Of a stretch of 64,000 bases of DNA, positions 31,831 to 40,412 are shown piece by piece. The position numbers and the translations under genes were made by a program. This DNA is from Actinomycetes bacterium (GTDB lineage Bacteria; Actinomycetota; Acidimicrobiia; Acidimicrobiales; RAAP-2). Under the pieces are notes generated by a model. The model made no database searches, was not told the DNA's origin, and worked only from the letters and a program-made list of their open reading frames with translations. Positions within the stretch are counted from its first letter, which is position 1. Each line of letters starts with the position of its first letter. The DNA is taken from assembly GCA_021806045.1 (NCBI GenBank), contig JAJZDI010000001.1, positions 194,518 to 258,517 of the forward strand, read 5' to 3'.

Positions 31831-33687
31831 ATGTGCGGGATCATCGCCGTCACCGGATCCGACGCAGCCACCGAGATCATCCTCGAGGGCCTCGGCCTCC
31901 TCGAGTACCGGGGCTACGACTCGGCCGGGGTCGCGTTGGTGACGGACGGTGCCGAACCGGCACTGTGGCGGGCCCGTGCCGCCAACGGCACCCGTTCGCT
32001 CGAGGACCTGGTCAAGGCGGCCGAGGGGGCACCGGCGGCCGTCCGGGCCGGGATCGGCCACACCCGGTGGGCCACCCACGGCCGGCCGACCGAGGCCAAT
32101 GCCCACCCCCACGTCGACTGCACCGGCCGGATCGCGCTGGTGCACAACGGCATCATCGAGAACCACGGTGAGCTGGCCGCCGACCTGGAGGGTACCGGCC
32201 ACGTGCTCGAATCGGAGACCGACACCGAGGTCCTGGCCCACCTGATCGAGGAGGAGGTGGCGGCGGACGGCACGGCCGGCCTGGTGGCGGCGGTGCGCCG
32301 GGCACTGGCCCGGGTGCGGGGGGCCTTCGCCCTCGCCGTGGTGGACGTGGACGACCCCGAGGTGGTGGTGGCCGCCCGCCGGGTCTCCCCTCTCGTGATC
32401 GGCAGGACGGGCGACGCCGTCCTCCTGGCCTCCGACATCCCCGCCCTCCTCGGGCGCACCCGGGAGTTCTTCGTCCTCGACGACGACCAGGTGGCCGAGC
32501 TGCGCCCCGGGTCGATCGACGTGACCACCCTGGACGGCACCTCCGTGCCCCTCGTCGCCCGCACCGTCGACTGGGACCTCGATGCCGCCCGCAAGGACGG
32601 CTACGACGACTTCATGAGCAAGGAGATCCACGACCAGCCCACCGCGGTGGCCGACACGCTGCGTGACCGGGTGCTGCCCGACGGGAGGCTGGCCCTCGAC
32701 GAGATGCGCCTGTCCGACGACGAGCTCCGCTCGGTCGACAAGGTCTTCATCGTCGCCTGCGGCAGCAGCTACCACGCCGGCCTGGCGGCCAAGTACGCCA
32801 TCGAGCACTGGACCCGCCTCCCCGTCGAGATCGACATCGCCAGCGAGTTCCGCTACCGGGATCCGGTCCTCGACGCCCACACCCTGGTCATCGGGGTGAG
32901 CCAGTCGGGGGAGACGGTCGACACCCTCCAGGCCATGCGCGAGGCCCGCCGGTGGAACGCCAAAGTCCTCGTCATCTCCAACGTCGTCGACTCCTCCATG
33001 GCACGCGAGGCGGACGCCGTCCTCTACACCAGGGCGGGCCCGGAGATCGGCGTGGCCGCCACCAAGACCCACCTGGCCCAGATGACCGCGCTCGTCGTCC
33101 TCGCCCTCTATCTGGCCCAGCTGCGCGGCACCCTCTACCCGGCCGAGACGGAGGAGCTGCTGGCGGCCATGGGCGAGCTGCCGGCCAAGGTGGCCACCGC
33201 CCTGGAGCGGGCCGACGCGGTGACCGAGGTGGCCCGCAGCGTGGCCGGCTCGTCGGCGTTCATCTTCATCGGCCGGCACGTCGGGTACCCGGTGGCCCTC
33301 GAGGGGGCGCTCAAGCTGAAGGAGATCTCCTACCTGCGGGCCGAGGGGTTCCCGGCCGGCGAGCTCAAGCACGGCCCCATCGCCCTCATCGAGCCGGGCA
33401 CGGTGGTGCTGGGGATCGCCACCCGCACCCGGCTGTGGGAGAAGATGATGGCGAACGTGGCCGAGGTGCGCAGCCGGGGTGCCACCGTGGTGCTGGTGGC
33501 CAACGACGGCGACGAGGAGACGGCCCGCCAGGCCGACGCCGTCCTGTGGGTCCCGCCCACCGGGCCCCTGTTCGCACCCATCGTGGACGTCGTCCCCCTC
33601 CAGCAGTTCGCCTACACCCTGGCCCGCCTCCACGGCCTCGACGTCGACCGGCCCCGCAACCTGGCCAAGGTCGTCACCGTCGAGTGA
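31831..33687 (+). CDS. glmS: Glutamine-fructose-6-phosphate aminotransferase
   Basis: Makes glucosamine-6-phosphate from fructose-6-phosphate and glutamine, the committed step of hexosamine synthesis. It has 618 residues. The ATG gives MCGIIAV with the N-terminal nucleophile Cys2. The glutaminase domain has LEYRGYDSAG, GHTRWATHG and HNGIIENH. The two SIS domains contain ACGSSYHAGL and SQSGETVDT, and the C-terminus ends RNLAKVVTVE. Its stop overlaps the acpS ATG. Confidence 0.98.
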   Translation: MCGIIAVTGSDAATEIILEGLGLLEYRGYDSAGVALVTDGAEPALWRARAANGTRSLEDLVKAAEGAPAAVRAGIGHTRWATHGRPTEANAHPHVDCTGRIALVHNGIIENHGELAADLEGTGHVLESETDTEVLAHLIEEEVAADGTAGLVAAVRRALARVRGAFALAVVDVDDPEVVVAARRVSPLVIGRTGDAVLLASDIPALLGRTREFFVLDDDQVAELRPGSIDVTTLDGTSVPLVARTVDWDLDAARKDGYDDFMSKEIHDQPTAVADTLRDRVLPDGRLALDEMRLSDDELRSVDKVFIVACGSSYHAGLAAKYAIEHWTRLPVEIDIASEFRYRDPVLDAHTLVIGVSQSGETVDTLQAMREARRWNAKVLVISNVVDSSMAREADAVLYTRAGPEIGVAATKTHLAQMTALVVLALYLAQLRGTLYPAETEELLAAMGELPAKVATALERADAVTEVARSVAGSSAFIFIGRHVGYPVALEGALKLKEISYLRAEGFPAGELKHGPIALIEPGTVVLGIATRTRLWEKMMANVAEVRSRGATVVLVANDGDEETARQADAVLWVPPTGPLFAPIVDVVPLQQFAYTLARLHGLDVDRPRNLAKVVTVE

Positions 33688-34085
33688 TGGGCGTGGTCGG
33701 CGTGGGCATCGACGCGGTCGACCTCGCACGGTTCCGGACCGTGCTGGCCCGCCGGCCCACCCTGGCCGAGCGGGTCTTCACCGACGCCGAGCGCGCCTAC
33801 GCTGCCCGCGCCGCCGATCCGGTCCCCCGCCTGGCCGCTCGGTTCGCGGCCAAGGAGGCGGCGATGAAGGCCCTCGGCGTGGGGATCGGCGTCGTGCGCT
33901 TCGCCGACCTCGAGGTGGTCCGGGCCGGTGACGGTGCGCCGACCCTGTCCGTCTCCGGCGGTGCGGGCGAGCTGGCCGACCGGGCCGGCGTCTCCCGCTG
34001 GCACCTCTCCCTCACCCACTCGGAGCTGGTGGCGGTGGCGTCGGTGGTGGCCGAGTCCGGGACGCAGCCGTGCGACCCGTCCTGA
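33687..34085 (+). CDS. acpS: Holo-[acyl-carrier-protein] synthase
   Basis: Transfers 4'-phosphopantetheine from CoA to the acyl carrier protein for fatty-acid synthesis. It has 132 residues. Magnesium/CoA ligands are D9 in VGVGIDAVDLARF and E57 in FAAKEAAMKALG; the C-terminal WHLSLTHSE block is present. The ATG overlaps the glmS stop (TGATG), and the end overlaps the start of nnr by 16 bp. Confidence 0.95.
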   Translation: MGVVGVGIDAVDLARFRTVLARRPTLAERVFTDAERAYAARAADPVPRLAARFAAKEAAMKALGVGIGVVRFADLEVVRAGDGAPTLSVSGGAGELADRAGVSRWHLSLTHSELVAVASVVAESGTQPCDPS

Positions 34086-35491
34086 CCGTCGCCGAGATGC
34101 GGGCCGTCGACGAGGCGGCCCAGGCGACGGTGTCCCTCGACGCCCTGGTGGCCCGGGCCGGGGCGGCCGTCGCCGCCGGTGCCCTCGACCTGATGGGCGG
34201 CGCCTACGGCCGCCGGGTGGTGGTGCTGGCCGGCCCCGGCAACAACGGCGCCGACGGCAGGGTGGCGGCCGCCGCCCTCGCCCGCCGGGGAGCGAGGGTC
34301 ACGGTCGTCCCGGTGGGGCGGGGGATGGCCATCCCCGCCCTCGGGCCGTGCCACCTGGTGATCGACGCCGCCTTCGGCACCGGGTTCCGGGGCGAGTTCG
34401 ACGGCCCACCGGTGCCCGGCGGCGTGCCCGTCCTGGCCGTCGACATCCCCTCCGGGGTGGACGGCGACACCGGGGCGGCCGCCGGCTCCCCCCTCCCCGC
34501 CACGGCGACGGTCACCTTCGCGGCCGAGAAGCCGGGGCTGCTCCAGGGGGACGGCCCCGGGCTGGCCGGGCCCGTCCGCGTGGCCGACATCGGGCTGCCC
34601 ACCGCCACCGCCCGCATCCACGTGGTGGAGGACGTCGACGTCGCTTCCCGGGTGCCCCGCCGGCGCCGGGACGACCACAAGTGGCGCACCTCGGTGCTGG
34701 TGGTGGCCGGCTCCCCCGGGATGACCGGGGCGGCCGAGCTGTGCGCACGGGGCGCCCTGCGTGCTGGCGCCGGCATGGTCCGGGTGGGGGTGCCCGGTGC
34801 CCCACTCGGCACCGTCCCCGTCACCGAAACGGTGGGCGTGGCACTGCCCGAGCGCGGGTGGGCGGGACCGGCCCTGGAGGAGCTGTCCCGGTGCCGGGCC
34901 CTGGTGGTGGGCCCCGGGCTCGGGCGCCATCCGGAGACGGCCGCCGAGGTGGCCCGCCTCCTCGCCGCCGCTCCCGTGCCGGCCGTGGTCGATGCCGACG
35001 CGCTGGTGGCGCTGGCCGGCGCCGGTGCGGTTCCGGCCCCGGCGGGGGTCCCCCGTGTCATCACCCCCCACGCCGGCGAGTACCGGACGCTGGTGGGGGA
35101 GGACCCCGGCCCCGACCGGGTGGCGGCGGCACGCCGGCTGGCGGCCGGGTGGGGAGCGGTGACCCTGGTGAAGGGGACGACGACGGCGGTGGCCGACCCC
35201 GACGGCTCCGTCCTGCTGGCCACGGCCGCCACCTCGGCGTTCGCCACCGCGGGGACGGGGGACGTCCTGGCCGGTGTGATCGGTGCGCTGCTGTCCCGGG
35301 GGACGCCGGCACTGTGGGCGGCAGCACTCGGGGCACATGTCCACGGGCGTGCCGGCGGGCTGGGGCCGGCCGAGGGCCTGCGGGCCGGTGACCTGCCCGA
35401 CGCGGTGTCGGCCGTGCTGTCGGCGCTCCTCGGAGCCGGGATCCTCCCCGGCCCCGGGGGGGCACCCGGGCCCGCCGGCGGCCGCCGGTGA
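34070..35491 (+). CDS. nnr: Bifunctional NAD(P)H-hydrate repair enzyme (epimerase + dehydratase)
   Basis: Repairs hydrated NADH/NADPH. The N-terminal YjeF_N half (about 1-200) is the NAD(P)HX epimerase, with GPGNNGADGRVAA and DIPSGVDGDTG. The C-terminal half (about 205-465) is the ADP/ATP-dependent dehydratase with VVAGSPGMTGAAELCARGAL, TPHAGEY, LVKGTTT and the catalytic loop ATAGTGDVLAGVIGAL. At 473 residues it has the fused-protein length. It overlaps acpS upstream and alr downstream, in the common actinobacterial order. Confidence 0.95.
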   Translation: MRPVLTVAEMRAVDEAAQATVSLDALVARAGAAVAAGALDLMGGAYGRRVVVLAGPGNNGADGRVAAAALARRGARVTVVPVGRGMAIPALGPCHLVIDAAFGTGFRGEFDGPPVPGGVPVLAVDIPSGVDGDTGAAAGSPLPATATVTFAAEKPGLLQGDGPGLAGPVRVADIGLPTATARIHVVEDVDVASRVPRRRRDDHKWRTSVLVVAGSPGMTGAAELCARGALRAGAGMVRVGVPGAPLGTVPVTETVGVALPERGWAGPALEELSRCRALVVGPGLGRHPETAAEVARLLAAAPVPAVVDADALVALAGAGAVPAPAGVPRVITPHAGEYRTLVGEDPGPDRVAAARRLAAGWGAVTLVKGTTTAVADPDGSVLLATAATSAFATAGTGDVLAGVIGALLSRGTPALWAAALGAHVHGRAGGLGPAEGLRAGDLPDAVSAVLSALLGAGILPGPGGAPGPAGGRR

Positions 35492-36687
35492 CCGGGGCCC
35501 GGCACCGCCCGGCGTGGGCGGAGATCGACCTCGGCGCCGTGCGCCACAACGCCGGCGTCCTCGCCCGGCTGGCGGCACCGGCCCAGCTGTGCGCGGTGGT
35601 GAAGGCCGACGCCTACGGGCACGGTGCGCTCGTCGTCGCCCGTGCCGCCCTGGAGGGAGGCGCCTCGTGGCTGGCGGTGGCACTGGTGGACGAAGGTGTC
35701 GCACTGCGCGAGGCGGGGATCGAGGCGCCCATCCTCCTCCTGTCCGAGCCGCCCCCCGGTGCCATGGCCGACGCCGTCGCCGCCGGACTGGTGCCCACGC
35801 TGTACACGGCGGCCGGCATCGACGCCCTGGCCCGGGCGGCCGCCGCCGTCGCCCCCGGCCGGCAGGTGGCCGTCCACCTGAAGGTCGACACCGGCATGCA
35901 CCGGGTGGGCGCCGACCCGGCCGACGTGCCCGCCCTGATCGAACGGATCGCCGGCCATCCGGCGCTGGTGGTGGCCGGGCTGTGGACCCACCTGGCCGTG
36001 GCCGACGGGCCCGGCGACGACGACCGTGCCTTCACGGCCGCCCAGCTGGAGACGCTGGACCGGGTGCGGGGCGCCCTTCCCGCCGCTGCCCTTCCCGCGG
36101 CCGGCACGGCCGCCGGCCTCGTCGTGCACGCGGCCAACTCGGCGGCGGCCCTGGCCCACCCGGCCGCCCGCCTCGACCTGGTCCGGTGCGGGATCGCCCT
36201 CTACGGCGAGCTGCCGGCCCCCCACCTGGGCAGCGAGCTGGAAGGGGCCGGGGCGGCGCTCCGGCCCGTACTGTCCCTGCGGGCCCGGGTGGCCCACGTG
36301 CGCGAGCTCGACGCCGGCGCTCGCCCCTCCTACGGCCGGCACCGGCCGCTGCCGGCACGCTCGGTGGTGGCGACCGTCCCCCTCGGCTACGCGGACGGCG
36401 TCCCCCGGCGGCTGTTCGAGACCGGTGGCGAGGTGCTGATCGGCGGGGCCCGGCGCCCGCTGGCCGGCATGGTCACCATGGACCAGATCGTGGTGGACTG
36501 CGGCCCGCCCGGGAGCGGCCCGCCCGTGGCGGTGGGGGACGAGGTCGTGCTGCTCGGGACCCAGGGGGGGGAGCGGATCGGCCCCGGCCAGTGGGCGGCC
36601 CAGCTCGGCACCATCTCCTACGAGATCCTGTGCGGCATCGGCCCCCGGGTGCCCCGAGTCCCCCTCGACGGTGACCCTCCCGGCTGA
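35488..36687 (+). CDS. alr: Alanine racemase
   Basis: PLP enzyme that makes D-alanine for peptidoglycan, 399 residues. The PLP lysine is K39 in VVKADAYGHG, and the catalytic tyrosine is in RPSYGRHRP. Other blocks are HLKVDTGMHRVG and RCGIALYGE, and MVTMDQIVVD is the C-terminal family motif. The GTG overlaps the nnr stop. The end overlaps the downstream permease by 17 bp, so the permease is probably read from the same mRNA. Confidence 0.96.
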   Translation: MTGARHRPAWAEIDLGAVRHNAGVLARLAAPAQLCAVVKADAYGHGALVVARAALEGGASWLAVALVDEGVALREAGIEAPILLLSEPPPGAMADAVAAGLVPTLYTAAGIDALARAAAAVAPGRQVAVHLKVDTGMHRVGADPADVPALIERIAGHPALVVAGLWTHLAVADGPGDDDRAFTAAQLETLDRVRGALPAAALPAAGTAAGLVVHAANSAAALAHPAARLDLVRCGIALYGELPAPHLGSELEGAGAALRPVLSLRARVAHVRELDAGARPSYGRHRPLPARSVVATVPLGYADGVPRRLFETGGEVLIGGARRPLAGMVTMDQIVVDCGPPGSGPPVAVGDEVVLLGTQGGERIGPGQWAAQLGTISYEILCGIGPRVPRVPLDGDPPG

Positions 36688-39271
36688 CGGGGCCTGGCCC
36701 CGTCGCCGGATCGGCGTGCCGACCCTCGTCATCCGGTCGTTGCGGGCCGACCGGGCCGTGCTGGCCGCCTCTGCCGTTGCCGTGGCCGTCACCGTCGCAC
36801 TGGCCGCGTCGGCGCTGTTCGCCGCGGTGGCGATCCGCGCCTCCGAGCAGGCGTCGCTGGCGTCGGGGCTGGACCGGGTGCCGCTCGTGGTACGGGGCCC
36901 CGGCGGCGGCGCCGGCACGGTGGTCGGCGGCTCGCTGGCCGTCCCCGAGGTGGCCGTGGGCCAGGCCGCCTCCGTGCCCGGGGTGGCATGGGCCGAAGGC
37001 GACGTGGCCGGCTACGCGCGGGTGCGGGGCACCGACGGCCGGTGGGTCGGGGGCCTGGGGGAGCCGGCCATCGGCATGTCGATCGGCCGGTCCTCACCGC
37101 TCGGTGCCCTGACCGTGGTGCGCGGCCGCCTCCCGTCCGGCCCGGACCAGCTGGTGACCGACCCGACCACCGCGGCATCGGGCCACCTCCGGCTGGGCCA
37201 GCGGGTCATGGTGGCCTTCGCCGGCGGCGTCGGGCACTTCGACCTGGTCGGGGAGGTGGTCCCGGCCGGGAGCGGGGCGGTCTCCGGCGCCACTCTGGCC
37301 GGCTTCGGCCTCGGGGCGGCCCAGCGGGCCTTCGGCACGGCCGGATCGGTGAGCCAGGTCGAGGTCGGTCTGGTGCCGGGCGCCGACCCCGGGCGGGTGG
37401 CCGCCGCCGTCTCGGCCGCGGTGGGACCGGGGCTCCAGGTGGAGACGGGCCGCGCCGCCGGGGCGGGCATCGCATCAGCGGCCGCCGGGGACCTGGCCTT
37501 CGTTCCCGGCGTCCTCGGCGCGCTGGCCGCCGGTGCCCTCGTGGTCGCCCTCTTCGTGACGGCCAACGCGGTGGCCCTCATCGGGGAGCGTCGCCGCCGC
37601 GATCTGGCACTGGCCCGTCTGTGCGGTGCGCCCGCGTGGTGGGCCGGCGCGGTACCGGCGTGCACGGCAGCGGCGACCGCCCTTGCCAGCTCGGCGGCCG
37701 GCACCGGACTGGCCCTCGCCGCCCTTCCGGCGGCGGGCCGGCTGGCCGCCGCCAGTGGCGTCGGCGTCCCCCTCGCTCCGGTCGCCTCGGCCGCGACCGT
37801 GGCCGTCGCCGTCGCCGCCCTCGCCCTCGGGCCGCTGGTGGCGCTGGCCGCCGCCGCCCGCCCGGCTCGCCGGGCGGCCCGCGACGCCCCTCTGGAGGTG
37901 CTGGCTGCCGGCGACCTCGGCCACCCGCCCGGCGGTGGTCCGGGGTGGGGCGGCTGGGTCCTGTCGGTGACGGGGGTCGTGGTGGGTGGGGTGACCGTCG
38001 CCGTCGCCGCCCGGTGGGTGGGGGGCGGCCCTCCCGTCCCGTTGGAGGCCCGGCTGGCCGCCGTGGGTGCCGGTGCCCTGGTCGCCGGGGCCGGGGCGCT
38101 CGGTTGCGTGGCCCGGCTGGCCCGCTCGGTGCCGCCTGCCCGCTACGGGAGCGGGGGGGCGAGGGTCGTCGGCTGGCGCCAGGCACGGGCTGCCGGTCCC
38201 CGGGCCACGTCGGTCGTGGCCGTGGTCGGCGCGTCCGTCGGCGTGCTGGTGGCGGTGGTGACCATGGCGGCGTCGACCCGGTCCGCCCTCGCCGCCACCG
38301 TTCGCGCATCGGTGCGGGCCGACCTGGTGGCCGTCCCTTCGGGGCTCGAGCCGTTCCCGGGCACCGTCCTGTCCGGCGGGCCCCTCCCGGCGGCGCTCGC
38401 CGCCGTGGCTCCCGTCCACGTGGGCACCGTCACCGTGGCCGGCGCGCCGCGGCGCGTCTACGGCGTGGACCCTGCCAGCTGGGAGCGGCTGGTGACGGTG
38501 CACGTGGTGGGCGGGTCGCTCCACGCCCTGGCCGGATCCGGGGTGGCCATCTCCTCGTCGTTGGCCGCGGCGGCCGGCGTGCGCGCCGGCGGCGACCTCC
38601 CCCTCGTCTCGCCGCGGGCGGGCCCGGTCGACGTCCCCGTGCGGGCCGTCTACGCGGACGACCCGGTTGCCGGCGATCTGGTGATGGCGAGCGCGACCTT
38701 CGACGACCTGGTGCCCGACGACGGCGTGCTGTTCGTCCTGGCCGCGGCGGCGCCGGGCGTCCCGCTGCCGGGGGCCCGTGCCGCCCTGGCCCGGATGGTG
38801 GCGGGGGCCCCCGGTATCGACGTGATGGACCGGTCGGCGTTCGTCTCCCTCGTGTCGGGGGCCATCGAACGGGCGGAGGCCGCCCTCGGCGTGCTGGCCG
38901 GCGCAGCCTCGCTCGGCGCGCTGGCCGGCGTGGCCGAGGCGATGGTGGTCAGCGTGCTTGCACGCCGTCGTGAGCTGCGGCTGCTGTGGGCGGTCGGGAT
39001 GCCCCCCGCCGGCCTGCGGGCCACCGTTCGCTGGGAGGCGCTGTCGCTCGCCACCGTGGGAGCGGTCCTGGGTGCGGCGGTGGGGGTGCCGGTCGGCTGG
39101 GCGGCGGCGGCAGTGGCCGTGCCTGGTGGGTCGCACGGGCCGGTCGTGCCCCTCGGTGCCCTGGGCGCGGTGGGCGCGGGTGTGGTCGTGGTGGCCGCCC
39201 TGGCTGCCGAGGTGCCGGCACGGTGGGCGGGTCGTGCGGGTCGCCGGACCGCGCCGGCCGCCACCACGTGA
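36671..39271 (+). CDS. FtsX/MacB-type ABC transporter permease, no ATPase alongside
   Basis: Large membrane protein of 866 residues, very rich in Ala, Val and Gly. One N-terminal membrane helix (residues 30-55) is followed by an extracytoplasmic domain (about 60-270). A block of about six helices follows (275-305, 330-350, 367-395, 425-447, 460-483, 510-535), then a second extracytoplasmic domain and three C-terminal helices. That double FtsX layout is typical of lipoprotein- or peptide-exporting permeases. No ATP-binding partner is encoded nearby. The GTG at 36671 overlaps alr; another GTG at 36716 (PTLVIRSLRADRAV) may be the true start. Substrate unknown. Confidence 0.75.
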   Translation: MTLPADGAWPRRRIGVPTLVIRSLRADRAVLAASAVAVAVTVALAASALFAAVAIRASEQASLASGLDRVPLVVRGPGGGAGTVVGGSLAVPEVAVGQAASVPGVAWAEGDVAGYARVRGTDGRWVGGLGEPAIGMSIGRSSPLGALTVVRGRLPSGPDQLVTDPTTAASGHLRLGQRVMVAFAGGVGHFDLVGEVVPAGSGAVSGATLAGFGLGAAQRAFGTAGSVSQVEVGLVPGADPGRVAAAVSAAVGPGLQVETGRAAGAGIASAAAGDLAFVPGVLGALAAGALVVALFVTANAVALIGERRRRDLALARLCGAPAWWAGAVPACTAAATALASSAAGTGLALAALPAAGRLAAASGVGVPLAPVASAATVAVAVAALALGPLVALAAAARPARRAARDAPLEVLAAGDLGHPPGGGPGWGGWVLSVTGVVVGGVTVAVAARWVGGGPPVPLEARLAAVGAGALVAGAGALGCVARLARSVPPARYGSGGARVVGWRQARAAGPRATSVVAVVGASVGVLVAVVTMAASTRSALAATVRASVRADLVAVPSGLEPFPGTVLSGGPLPAALAAVAPVHVGTVTVAGAPRRVYGVDPASWERLVTVHVVGGSLHALAGSGVAISSSLAAAAGVRAGGDLPLVSPRAGPVDVPVRAVYADDPVAGDLVMASATFDDLVPDDGVLFVLAAAAPGVPLPGARAALARMVAGAPGIDVMDRSAFVSLVSGAIERAEAALGVLAGAASLGALAGVAEAMVVSVLARRRELRLLWAVGMPPAGLRATVRWEALSLATVGAVLGAAVGVPVGWAAAAVAVPGGSHGPVVPLGALGAVGAGVVVVAALAAEVPARWAGRAGRRTAPAATT

Positions 39272-39304
39272 CGGGGCGCCCCATCGGCACGAACCCGTTC
39301 TTCC

Positions 39305-39331
39305 TTGACTTGTTACCGTCCAGTCAGTAAC
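39305..39331 (+). promoter_or_regulatory. Operator-like near-palindrome overlapping a promoter before the lipase gene
   Basis: TTGACT (39305-39310), a good -35, is followed 17 bp later by TAACGA. Between them lies a 20-bp near-palindrome (39312-39331, arms GTTAC and GTAAC, 7 of 10 half-site positions symmetric). The form resembles TetR-family operators. The rest of the 39272-39418 gap shows nothing else. Confidence 0.45.
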
Positions 39332-39418
39332 GATGGTGCGAGCGTCGGCGGGCAGGGCGGCCGGTGCGGACGGGCAGGATCGAACCGGTAGCCGGGGGGC
39401 ACCGGACGAGGGGGCACC

Positions 39419-40345
39419 ATGAAGCGTCGTTGGCTGGCCACGCTGGCGCTGGCGGCACCGCTGCTCAGCGCGTGCGTCACCCAGAGCGGGTCACCGCTGC
39501 CGGAGGGGACGCTGGCTCAGGGGCTGGCTGCGGGCATCACCGCTCCCGACACGCCGCCACCCGGGTCGAACATCGCCGGCTGCACCCCGTCATCGGCCCA
39601 CCCCTACCCGGTGGTCCTGGTGCACGCCACCATGATCAACATGGACTTCAACTGGCAGGCGCTGTCACCCATGCTCTACAACGCCGGCTACTGCGTCTAC
39701 GCGTTCAACTACGGCGCCACCGCGAGCGGGTTGGGCATCTTCGACGGGCTCGGCGACATCGCCACCTCCGCCCAGCAGCTGGCCACCGAGGTGGATTCGG
39801 TGCTGGCCGCCACAGGCGCGTCGCAGGTGGACATCGTCGGCCACTCGCAGGGCGGGATGATGCCCCGCTACTACATCCAGGACCTGGGCGGGGCCCCCAA
39901 GGTCCACGAGCTGGTGGGGATCGCACCGTCCAACTACGGCACCACCCTCGACGGGCTGGCCTCCCTGGCCGGCGCGCTGGGCGGGCTGGGCTTCGACGTG
40001 AACGGACTGGTCTCCTCCCTGGGCGGCCCGGCGCTGACCGAGCAGGAGCAGGGGTCGGCGTTCATGACCGCCCTCAACGCCAACGGCGACACCGTGCCGG
40101 GTGTGACGTACGTGGTGATCGAGTCGGACCACGATGAGGTGGTCACGCCGTACACAAACGCGTTCCTGAAGGGACCGGGAGCGCAGAACATCCTCGTCCA
40201 GGACCAGTGCCCGTCCGACCCCGTCGGCCACATCGGCATGGTCTACGACCAGACCGTCCTCGACGACGTGATGAACGCGCTGGGCACGGACAGCCCCACC
40301 TACCAGCCACCCTGCAACTCGTCGGGGTTCGGCGTCCCCGTCTGA
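39419..40345 (+). CDS. Secreted lipoprotein lipase/esterase (alpha/beta hydrolase, class 2 type)
   Basis: Exported hydrolase, 308 residues. The N-terminus is a lipoprotein signal (KRRWLATLALAAPLLSAC) with lipobox cysteine C19, so it is probably anchored to the outer face of the membrane. The oxyanion strand VVLVHATM is followed by the nucleophile elbow GHSQGG with S143; the likely acid is D239 and the base H271 in GHIGM. Two further Cys pairs may form disulfides. The layout matches extracellular LipA/EstA-like lipases of actinobacteria. The substrate is probably an ester or lipid; that is family inference. Confidence 0.85.
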   Translation: MKRRWLATLALAAPLLSACVTQSGSPLPEGTLAQGLAAGITAPDTPPPGSNIAGCTPSSAHPYPVVLVHATMINMDFNWQALSPMLYNAGYCVYAFNYGATASGLGIFDGLGDIATSAQQLATEVDSVLAATGASQVDIVGHSQGGMMPRYYIQDLGGAPKVHELVGIAPSNYGTTLDGLASLAGALGGLGFDVNGLVSSLGGPALTEQEQGSAFMTALNANGDTVPGVTYVVIESDHDEVVTPYTNAFLKGPGAQNILVQDQCPSDPVGHIGMVYDQTVLDDVMNALGTDSPTYQPPCNSSGFGVPV

Positions 40346-40363
40346 GGCCACCTGCCGGTGGCC
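40346..40363. terminator. Hairpin between convergent lipase and sulfatase genes
   Basis: GGCCACC and GGTGGCC pair around TGCC immediately after the lipase stop. A second 8-bp stem (ACCACCGG with CCGGTGGT) lies in the rest of the 67-bp gap. The position between convergent genes suits a bidirectional terminator. Confidence 0.5.
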
Positions 40364-40412
40364 GGCACCACCGGGACGGTCCCGCCCGGGCCGGTGGTCC
40401 GGGGGCGGCCGG

